Of a DNA stretch of 64,000 nucleotides, positions 55,056 to 64,000 are shown in pieces. The translations under genes were made by a program, and so were the position numbers. The notes below the pieces were generated by a model. It was not told the DNA's origin and did no database searches. It saw only the letters and a list, made by a program, of their open reading frames with translations. Source of the DNA: Apodospora peruviana (lineage: Eukaryota; Ascomycota; Sordariomycetes; Sordariales; Lasiosphaeriaceae); the NCBI GenBank assembly GCA_033439685.1, contig JAUEDM010000009.1, positions 310,001 through 374,000 on the forward strand, in the 5' to 3' direction. How positions within the stretch are numbered: the stretch's first letter is position 1; each line of letters opens with the position of its first letter.

Positions 55056-56838
55056 CTATGTGACCATGGGATTCTGTTCTGTGGGGTGATTTTCGGTGTC
55101 CAGACTATTATTTTGGCCGGGCACTCTCTTTTACTGCTCATCTGTAGTTATGACAGCGTGGACGGGTGGATCAGGTGTCGAATCAGATTGCCATTGATGT
55201 CGAATGGTATCGAATATCTTCATATCAAGTATTGCCGTCAAATGTCCCACTTGCACCATAGCACGGACTCACCAAGGTACGGTAGGTACATATCTACACA
55301 GTTTGTTTCCTATAGGCATCTTGTGGGTACTATTTAGTCACTATTGAGACAAAAGAATGCCTACCAGAAGTTGCAATTGAACATGTATGGATGCACCTTA
55401 TCGAAAGTGGAGGTCTTGTCCAAAAGACCTAGGCATTGTTCCAGATTACTCCAAACCCATCGCCTCGCCTCGGTCTTCGCTCTCGGCACGGCCGAGATGA
55501 CCTCCCGTCCTACCTAGGTCCCTAATGTGACCCAGCCGCTCCGGGGACTCGGCTATTCGTCGCATCCTTACTATCTCTACCCGGCCGAGGAGACTATCAC
55601 CGAGCATATCGAGAAAATAAATAGACATCTCTTATAAGTATATTTTCTTCCGTCTCCAGGCCCTTTACGCGGGTGGTTTACTGACAGAGTCTAGCTATAC
55701 CTACCTTGGTAGTCAAGTAAGCTAATGAAACCCTAATAGCAAACCGATCTATAATTACGAACAGAACGGTCCATGGGCGGCCTCTCCTCTTGTTCCGTCC
55801 GACGTCCACTTCAAACCCAGAGAGTAAGATTAAGTGAGAAGTTGACAGAGCCTTGCGAGATTGATTATAAAAGGAAATTGACATTCGATCCCAGGAAGAC
55901 ATTTATCCTCTTGGTAAGTTACCTCAAAGATCATCTATAATCGTACAGGTAGATCGTTTATATCTCCTGCCACCCACTTCAAATACTTCAATCCCTTTGA
56001 GAAGTAGCATACTTAGTAACTAGAGACTTCCTATCGCACAAAGATAGGCGTTACGTAAGCTCCCTAGACCTCACCAGCTCTATATAAAAGCCCTTAACAC
56101 CCCCTTTCTTACTCGCCCGCTCTAGATTAATACAACAGACTTTCTCCCTTCTTTCAAGCTTTCAGCGCATTCAGTGCCCACTTATTTCGTGTTACACCCC
56201 CAATATCAAATTTCATAATTGCCGTATTTAAAGTTTCCGAAAGGCTCCGCCTTTTAACCAAGGCCGGAAAGCGCAAGCCCCCACGCCGCTGATGGTCACG
56301 CTGACAACGTACCGAGTTGTGATTGATGTCTAACAAAGTCTCGCTCAGCCAGCCACAACAACCCGGAACCAATAGTGCCTGGTGCTAGCCAATGACGGAT
56401 TAAGGTATCCAGCTGTATTTACTGCAAGCCCACGCCTCACCACACCTGCCTGCAGTCAATGGCCACGCTGCCCTCACCACCAACCCGTGCAGGGCTCCAG
56501 CCGGCATACATGTAGCTATATTCAATGCAGACCACCGCTTGTAGTTAAAGATCCGAGGGCTTCCAGTTAATTCTTCGGTCTAGACCCAGCAGCTGTCTCT
56601 GTCCGCCAAATGCATCAGCTTTGGGTTGCACCACCAAGTGACGGAGCCGATAGCTTGTGCATCTTCACCCACTATTTGGCTCGCTCATACGGAGCAGAAT
56701 GTCCGTAGAGGGGGAGAAAAATCCTTTTCCCAGCATGGAAGCGCAGCCCCTGGGCGATGAAGATGAGCAATGGCATTTTGATTCATATCAGCAACGTCTC
56801 GTCTTGCTTGCTATGAGTACATGTATCACAAGCCAACA
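55056..56838. other. long intergenic stretch
   Basis: About 1.8 kb, AT-rich in parts (55600-56000), with short stops in all frames. It may include old repeat DNA, but I recognise no family. No gene is supported. Confidence 0.35.
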
Positions 56839-59800
56839 CTACGATAACGAACCCCCTCGCCCATAATCGCACAGGAAATCTATCCCGAACCACTTCGCCC
56901 CTTCATTTTCTACCTCTTGCTCCCCAGACGAAGACGACCGCCTCGATGCCCACGATCCTAATCCAAATAGCGCCCTCCGAAAAATATCCAACCTGTTTCT
57001 TTCCTGATCAGTCATCCACTCCGCCCCAGGCGGGATATATCTCAACAAATCCGACCCGGCCAGCAGACTCGCCTGCGCAGCAATACTACATGGCTCCTTG
57101 GGCAACAGTTTCCCCATATGCCGCTGCGCCGAGTACGCAACGACCACACAGACGAACATAATCCCCAACAAGGCCTCGAGTATCCGCGTCGAGATTTTGC
57201 TTTGGTGCAGTCTCATCTGACCAATATTAGGGGAGGTTATCGTGGTCGTCAAAGAGCCTCCATCCAGGGTAGTATTTGTGCGGGCGTTGTTCAGAAACTG
57301 CGCCATTATCACTCCAAATGTCCCCTCCACAGCCCTTTGTAGGTTGCCAATGTTACCGGCAAGCTCAGCGACAGGCGTTCCGTTCCTTCCGCTGATAGCC
57401 AGCCCAAAAAGGCCGCCCAGATCAAAGGACGGGTCTAAACCAGCTGGGTTGGAAAAGACCATCAGACTAAAATCCCGGAGGAATTCATCTGTGAACATGC
57501 CCGGGAGGATATTACTCCTCTCTGTTTGGTTGATGACGACTGGAGGCGAGTCGAGCTCCCAAGACGGCAGCCGAAAGGTTGCCGATACGAGGATCTCCTC
57601 GACATATGGGCTGCAAGCGAGCTGCCATGTGTCATCAATGGTGAAATCGGTTGCGTGACCAAAAGCCACGAGCATAGGCGGGCATAGCGGGAACTCGCTA
57701 GGTTCGAGGAATAAATCTGGTCGTAAAGGCTTCGTCGTCCCAAAGTAGCCGGTGCCGGCGAAGGTTTCTGATGCAGGGGGGCCATCGAGAAGGCTCTGGC
57801 CTACGGAGCCGACGAAGCGGCGGCCGTTGGCGCAGGCCAGGTGGGCTGGTGTTGCTGGGGTGCAGTTGAATGTGCTTCGTACGGCGGGGAGCTCCGAAAA
57901 TGTGACGATTGTTGTGGCGTTTGAGATGTTTTCCGTGGTGGATCTTGTAGTTAGGACGGTGTGGTTGAGGTTGATAAGTTTGGGGAATACTAGGTCCTGG
58001 TATACCCATCTAATTAACAGTACTGGTTAGTACAAGTTTCATGGATAGATAGGGGGAGGTGAGTACCACCACATACAGAGGATCGGAGAGATTGCTCGCC
58101 AGTGCGAGGTTAGCAAAGGTTAGCCCCGTACCGAGTGACGCAAGTGATGCAGTGGAGAGGTTGAACGAGTCGACACGTTGAAAGGCCGCCGCGGTACGCG
58201 TCACGGAAGGTCCGGTGAACAGCAGTCCGCTGGCCACGATGGTAAGGAACGGAGCCAGCATGGACGCCAGACCCACTGCTACGACACCCCATTTCTTCTT
58301 CCTGGTGGCATTCCATACCGCCACGACGGCGATGGGACGGACGTAGTTCTCCGTCAGGGCGTCCTCAGCCGACGCTCTCCCTTTCCACAAGCTATGATAC
58401 GGACCTAGCAACTTGACAGTAGAGCTGAGCGCTGCCAGCCACAGCCCCATCCCAACCATCACGGCCGTTGGTGTGTATGTCCAGGCATAGTGAGCCACGT
58501 TTGAGATGGCGTTGATATCGGCGAGTCCATTATTCCGGCTGGAGAGCTGGTAGAGCAGCTCGAGCGTGACTATCAGGGCTGGAGAGGCTGCAAGTAGGAG
58601 GATTCGGCCAGTGATTGTCACGGTGAATGGTTGGTACCGTCCCTCATCCGAGCCCGGTAGAGGCTTTGGGGAAAGAGGGCTTGCGGGTTGTTCGATGCTT
58701 TCGATGCGGAAAACGGGTTTGTTGTTCTCGAAAGAGACGTCGGTCTTGAACTCGACGTTCTTCAGCTTAGCAGCAAGGAACTTGGTGTTTGCTCCTCCCG
58801 CCCCCTCTATCATGGAAAGCGCCGGAGCGCTTCTCGCGAGGACCGCTGATAAGCCCGCAAGTGTCGATGTGTCGCAGGAGGTGCCAATCTTGGGCGATAT
58901 CAAGATGAGATAGCCGGCGAGAAGAGACAAGATCAGCAGCATCGCTTCCAACACCCAAAATGATACGGGAGACACAACAAGTCTGCTCTCCCGGACTTCT
59001 GTCGTACCAACAAGCGAAACTTGGGCTGCTTCCTTGAGGTACTGGTTGGCCACTTGCGCAGTGACAAGCCCAAACAGTCTCTCGAGCGCAGCTTTCCTGT
59101 CCCCGGCACGGCCCTTGATGATAACCGTCTCGGTCAAGTACTCCAGACCTGTGCCATATTTGCCCCCGATACTCCCGTATTCGCCTTGAAAGATGGAATC
59201 CGTCGACTCGACCGTGGTCCGCACAAACTCTGTCAGCACATCCCAGGCTGTGATGCCGTCAAGGCTGGTCGTTCCGTTCTCGGGAAAGGCAACGGATGGG
59301 GTGTTATCCTTGTTGAGCGTCACGCTTCCTTTGCGGATGGAATAGCTCGGGACGCAGACCAAGCCCAGAGATGGGAAAAACTCAGCTTCGTCGCCTGGCG
59401 TGTCCCAATCACCCCATATGGCCACGAATCGATCGATACCAACCGTGGCATCCGTGTCCCCACCGCACGCGCTACCGTTGAAGGCAAAATGTTTGGGTCC
59501 AATGACGCTGAGATAGAGGGGGTTGGGGCACGAGGGTGTCTTGAGGATCAGGTTGCTCTCAAGATACACGGCGGTTGAGAGACCACCGTCGTATGTCTGA
59601 GTGGGCGATTCTGGAAGAGTATTCTCTCCGGGCTCTGCCTGATCACTTGGGGCTACGGTCGCGACTTCACAATCCAGAACCGCTTCAAACACATCAACAA
59701 GAGTCGTCAGACCATCGTACGCGATACCTGGACGAAACAAGTCAGTATCTTTTGCTCAATCTTTTTCACTCTCTCTCTGTCTCCCTCCTAGTAAGACCTA

Positions 59801-60492
59801 CCATCAGACGAGACAAACCCCTGAAAAGCATATTGATCAACAGTCCCAGCAGGGAAAGGAATATGTGAATCCAAAGCGCCATAGACATTCATGGCGGGTC
59901 TTGAGCCGGCTCGCGGCATCTTTCCGGCAGAGAAGGCCTCCGTAGCCATGAGCGGAACATCATCCCTCTGTACCAGGAGCGAGGACGAGACAAAAAGACC
60001 GCTAGACGCAACAGTTGCGGCGATTATAGCAAATCCGGCCGCGATCCCGCAAAACGCCAGCCAATGCTGCCGGCGAAGCGAAACGAAAAGACCGACAAAG
60101 CTGAGTCGGTCGATGTAGTCGAGGAGAAGACTCTCTTGGGCGGACCGGAAAGTGTCACTCATAAGCACCCACGGCTGCATCTGTTTGGCGCGGAACTCGA
60201 CCGGACCCCAGAAGGCAGCGATGAGAGTAAAAGCCGCAGTTGGGCCGTAGACCCAGAGGTAGTACCAGCTTGGGTTGGCTGTTGCTAGGCCGTGGTCTCT
60301 ATTTGAGATGGCGAACAGAATGGCGAAGGCGATGAGCAACAGGATGAAGAAGAGGATGAAGGTCGCGAGGGTCCATTGACGGAGGGAGAGGGCGGTCCAT
60401 AATTTTGGTCGACGATTCTTGTCGTGTTGAGGGGAAGTGATGCTGTTGTGAGAGACAACTGAGACTAACACATGGGAACGGGAGACCGCCAT
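56839..60492 (-). CDS. DUF3433-like polytopic membrane protein, three exons
   Basis: The exons are 59802-60492, 58077-59727 and 56839-58009, totalling 3513 nt in frame (1170 aa). Introns have GTAGGT...TCCAG and GTATGT...ATTAG ends, and each junction restores continuous sequence (SSDG/IAYDG; LSDPL/WVYQD). Hydrophobic helices are visible at about residues 40-64, 77-100, 143-168, 486-507, 604-624, 650-670, 709-734 and 1056-1076, separated by large loops with many N-glycosylation sites (for example NGS, NAT, NLS, NQT). Layout and motifs (YYLWVYGPTA; YAWTYTPTAVMVGMGLW repeated in each half) fit fungal proteins with DUF3433 repeats. These are plasma-membrane-type proteins of unknown function. Confidence 0.8.
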
Positions 60493-61038
60493 CGTAGCAT
60501 CGGGTCAATCGTGCATGCACCGAAATAGCTGGAATCATCAAACCTCAAAATACGTAGGAACGGAGAAATATAAGGCGACGGCACGTCGCCTCGGTGGTGG
60601 TGCGCACATCAACGTAGGGTCGTAATTATTTCGGGCCGGACCTGCATCATCGAAACAAGCTAATGTACACCAATGGACTGCGCCGCCGTCAATCATGCTT
60701 ACTGGAAATCTACCACCACTCAACATTCTTGGGGGCGGTAAACAATCTGCAAGTTGAAAGCCGGCAGTGCTGTCTTGTAACCGGATTGGACTCTGTAGCG
60801 CAGTCATGCAGCCTAGACAAGGTCGCACAAGGGGCTGAGCTAGTTGCCACCCTTATCCCCATTCTGTTTTGATATCGGCGGCTATGTCCAGCTTCAATAG
60901 CAACAGTGGTACACACACATCACATGTTAGTAAATACTAGGCTTCAAAGCACCAGAGAAAGATCGAAGGAAAGATTAGAGAAGAAGAATTATATTCAACC
61001 GGATACTTACCAGAGTACCAGTTCCTATACTATATACT

Positions 61039-61075
<37 letters not shown>

Positions 61076-61092
61076 GGCAAATACCCACCCAC
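60493..61092. other. intergenic region with 34-A run
   Basis: No supported gene. An uninterrupted A run spans 61040-61073, directly after the 3' end of the ankyrin-like gene. Confidence 0.5.
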
Positions 61093-62330
61093 TCACCAAT
61101 CACCATCCTCACTAATCAGTAGTCCCCAAGAACCACCCCCCTCCTGCCAAATCCCCCAAAAGTCCACCCCAGCCCACTGCAGCCGAGTAATAACATCAGC
61201 ATTCAGCATAAACCGGCTGGATTTGCCGACAAGAACCCTAACAACAGTAGTAAACTGCTCACGAATCTCTACAAAATATTTATCTTTAGAGATATCACCC
61301 GAAACAGCAGTCCTAACAGTAGCACTGAAAGCCTCCGCCCACTGCTGAACATACGTACCGTAAGCTTCCGTCCTGCGACCACTACGATGAATCGTCCTAA
61401 TCCTCTGCCCTTGGCGCTCGTAATCGAACCACTTGCTCAAAAAGATCTCGTGCTCGCTTACGCTTTCCCAGGAAGAAATACCCCTGATCCGAAGAAAGGC
61501 TAGATCTCGAAGGGTCTGCCAGTTGTTCCATGGCCCTAGGCACATGCGACTGGCGTCGGCGCCGTGGTAGATTGGCTGCAGTGCAATGGAGCGGAAGAAA
61601 TTCGTCTTTTCGGTGTTTGAGGCGACCGGGTTGTGTGTGGTGGTTAATGTGTATTCCAGAGGTGACATTAGTTCGCTCTGCAAGTACCCATGCTCGTGAC
61701 GTTGTGAGTGAAAGATACGCACCTTTTCGTTGACGAGCGCGCCTTCACCGATTAGGTTTTTGGCTGCGCCAGCTAGGATAATACTCACGGTCTGTGCTAA
61801 CGTACCGTCGTCGTGGAGGTTGATAAACGCCACGCTCATGACGGTGAAGTAGAAGCCATATGTCTCAGGGTTGGCGAGGATATCTTTTTGCTTGGTTTAT
61901 CCAGGGGCGGTTTTTGTGCAGTGACCAGCGCGGGTGTGGACCCTCGTCATTTGCGTAGGAGCCTAGGAGAAGTGCTAGCATGGAAACCATACCCTGTGAG
62001 GCGGCCACGTGCAGCACCGACGACGCGCGGTCGGGGCTGACGAGGCTAACGCCGCACCTGAGGAGGAGAAGGACGACGACGAAGTTTTGCTGTTCGACGA
62101 AGTACCGGAGGAGATTGAAGTGGAGGTCTGGGGATAGTTTTTGAAGATAGGCTTGCACTTCATGCTCCTCTTTTTGGTGGTCGAGGCAGCAGGGTTGGAA
62201 TTGGGAGTACCAGGTTTGTTCGGAGCGGGAGAGTGGTTTGTTGGGGAATGTGCCACCCTGGATTATCGGGTTACCTGGGTAGCCCGCGAGTTTGGGGTGG
62301 ATGGGGGGTTGTGAGATGAACTGGTTGATG
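61093..62330 (-). pseudogene. Ankyrin-like family gene, remnant 3 (one frameshift)
   Basis: This is the best-preserved member of the family of the two remnants at 39.5-42.5 kb. The upstream frame reads PKLAGYPGNP, SRSEQTWYSQFQPCCLDHQK, FNLLRYFVEQQNFVVVLLLL and SLVSPDRASSVLHVAASQG (ankyrin-type). At the A run near 61885 homology shifts by one base to DILANPETYGFYFT and continues to the natural end (FWGIWQEGGGSWGLLISEDGDW). The N-terminus is unclear; no ATG fits before an upstream stop near 62365, so a 5' exon may exist. With one indel in a homopolymer, a sequencing error or a recent break are both possible. Confidence 0.6.
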
Positions 62331-64000
62331 CATTTTGAATGGATGGGACCGTTGTCTGTGCGGTTATTTTATTTGGTGAAGTTCCTGGTATTAGCAATGT
62401 CAATTCTGGGAAGGTTTCAATGTCGAATATGTCGAATATCTCGGATTGCGTGTCTCAAAACTCAACAATGCTGATACTTCACCAAGATTAGAAACCAGAG
62501 AGGAACTTGAGGAACATGAATATCTTTTTCTTTTTTTTTTTTTTTTTTTTTTTTTTCGAGGATGGGATTGCTGTGCGTTTATACTACTCGACTGTGCATA
62601 AAGGAGCCCTCGATGGTGCGGAACAATCGCATTGTCCAGCTGGTGTACTAAGGCGTGAACAAAGGCTGAACGTTTAGGCCAACTCTTCAAAGACAGTGCT
62701 GCAGGTTGTCATCGAAGATTTGCTTTATTTTAGCTGTTGCTCTACGATAAAGGGTTCTATTACACCCATTTCACCACCTAAAAATTGACACTACGAATTT
62801 CCCTTTCCTTCTTCGGAACTAAGCAGTTGCCGCCTTAACCTGAACCAGACTGAGCCAGACTGAGCCAGACCAAGCCAGATTGGGTGAGGGGTCACTGTTC
62901 TGGGCCGCCTCGGCTATAGTTACCACAGCCGCGGAGTTACGAGGGCCTAGTTTGGGACCTCGTACCACCCCCACTAATTACTTGGTCTCACTTCCCCTCA
63001 CCAGGCTGCCACAAATCAATATGGTCGAAGTATCCCCGAGGTTAGAGAGGCGGCGACAAGCCTTTGACAAATGCACAATCCGAGACGCGTGCGCCTAGGG
63101 GGGTCTCAAACCTGGCGCGAGCAACATGGCGCCGGTAACATTGGGGTTCAAGACATTGTTACGAAAGAAAAACGGAAGAGAACGGGAGGGCATGTGAAGA
63201 CAGGCAAAGAAGGCTTGAAAGAAGACAAGCCTTCTGGATACTGATTGAGGCGGCTTAGTCGTGGGCAAGCCAGTCGAGCTTGAAGCCCGGAAGCATGTAA
63301 ATGCGGCGCAAGGCAAACTGGGGGATCTCGAAAATAGGCCTGGCGAGCTCGAAGTCGAGTCTGTCAAACTCTAACGAGCGCAAAATGGCTCGTACTGGTA
63401 ACCCACGACGGCGTATTGCGGCAGTGGAAGTGGACGTGGGACAAAGGCTGGAGGAAACAGAGGGAGCGGTCCAGCCGGGAAAGGGAAAGTCTCAAAAGGC
63501 ATTAGAGGCTCTAAAAAAGCTTTGTCGCAGAGAAGCTGAGGAAGAACCGGTAATGCCGGTAATACCTGCCGAGGAGCAGGTTGTGACCAGGAGAAGTTGA
63601 GGGGAGAGAAGCCGTCCTAGAGGTTTTCGTCTCGAGGAAAGCGGGAGGAAGCTGAGTACGGGAGATGGCTGATAGCAAGTAGTAGCTACTTACTAGCCGC
63701 CTCAGACAGAGAGGCAGCCCCTCTCTAGTTTCGTTCTCCCCGTAGGCAGGGGCGCGAGCGGACGTGGGAGCTACCAGGAGGGCGAAGAGTGTATCGGAGG
63801 GATGGAGGAGTGGGTGGGAGAAGGAGAGAGAAGAAAGACCGTCCGCACTGCACAAGCTTAAGGTATTAATACCCAAGGCTGCTCGTATCCCAAGGCCCGA
63901 AACCGGCACATTTTCGGTGAGAGCTGCCTAACCTGCAGACCGTTGATGCCTTGAGACGTTCTTTTCACTTGGCTATACCAAATAATGGATGAAGCCAAAA
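62331..64000. other. right-end region without confident gene
   Basis: It contains a T run at 62531-62556, a short ACTGAGCCAG tandem repeat near 62845-62875, and text at 63090-63140 (GGTCTCAAACCTGGCGCGAG) of a kind seen beside fungal LTR-element starts. A 75-codon frame from ATG 63373 (MARTGNPRRRIAAVEVD) rich in Lys/Glu could be a gag-like piece, but I cannot support it. The region is probably repeat-derived. Confidence 0.3.

Noticed and set aside
61040..62556. A run and T run flanking the third ankyrin-like gene as signs of a retro-inserted copy
   Set aside because: The runs are in opposite sense and lie in flanks, no target-site duplication is evident, and the gene shows no sign of a processed origin.
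63090..63600. Possible LTR element start with a gag-like frame
   Set aside because: Only a suggestive primer-site-like string and a short Lys/Glu-rich frame; no LTR pair or pol domain within the window.
1..64000. CRISPR arrays, bacterial operons, riboswitches and tRNA or rRNA genes
   Set aside because: The sequence is fungal nuclear DNA. Repeats lack CRISPR spacing, and I could not identify any tRNA by its A and B boxes by eye.

Overview
The window is nuclear DNA of a filamentous ascomycete, most likely a plant-biomass-degrading or saprotrophic Sordariomycete. The evidence is short GT-AG introns (about 50-130 nt), CT(A/G)A(C/T) branch sites, secreted cellulose- and protein-degrading enzymes, Zn2Cys6 regulators, a HET-domain family and fungal transposons. 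Several broken genes carry in-frame TAG/TGA/TAA codons that C-to-T changes would explain. That fits repeat-induced point mutation (RIP), but it is inferred and was not measured.

Region 1 (1-19 kb) is ordinary gene space. It holds a GH3 beta-glucosidase running off the left edge (-), an A1 aspartic endopeptidase (-), a tandem array of three degenerating copies of an unknown small gene (6.4-9.7 kb), and a Myb/SANT-like protein with a Gln/Pro-rich tail (+). A 22-residue six-cysteine metallothionein (+), a three-exon short-chain dehydrogenase (-), a Cys-rich small protein (+) and a charged coiled-coil-like protein (-) follow.

Region 2 (19-32 kb) is mostly decay. It contains a broken fungal_trans-type transcription factor (-), an intact six-exon GH45 endoglucanase (-), a HET-domain remnant (+), an orphan last exon of a membrane protein (-) beside a broken Pogo/Fot-like transposase (-), and a frameshifted CmcJ/NvfI-family oxidoreductase (-).

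Region 3 (32.7-38 kb) is intact and may be a small metabolic unit: a zinc-free MDR quinone-oxidoreductase-like enzyme (+), a short-chain dehydrogenase (-) and a divergently transcribed Zn2Cys6 regulator (+). A perfect 10-bp inverted repeat lies 73 bp upstream of the regulator ATG.

Region 4 (38-54 kb) is a rapidly evolving accessory block. It has two paralogues of an unrecognised family (one intact, one broken) that share a homologous 3' repeat array, two broken ankyrin-like genes, several kilobases of degenerate tandem repeats, a third paralogue reduced to promoter plus about 37 codons, a broken TPR-then-HET gene and a dead LINE. A third ankyrin-like relative lies at 61-62.3 kb. HET, TPR and ankyrin modules together suggest a self/non-self recognition or immune-type neighbourhood, mostly inactivated here.

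Region 5 (54-64 kb) holds an intracellular-type CAP protein (+), a large three-exon DUF3433-like polytopic membrane protein (-), the third ankyrin-like gene (-), and a right end with low-complexity and repeat-like sequence but no confident gene.
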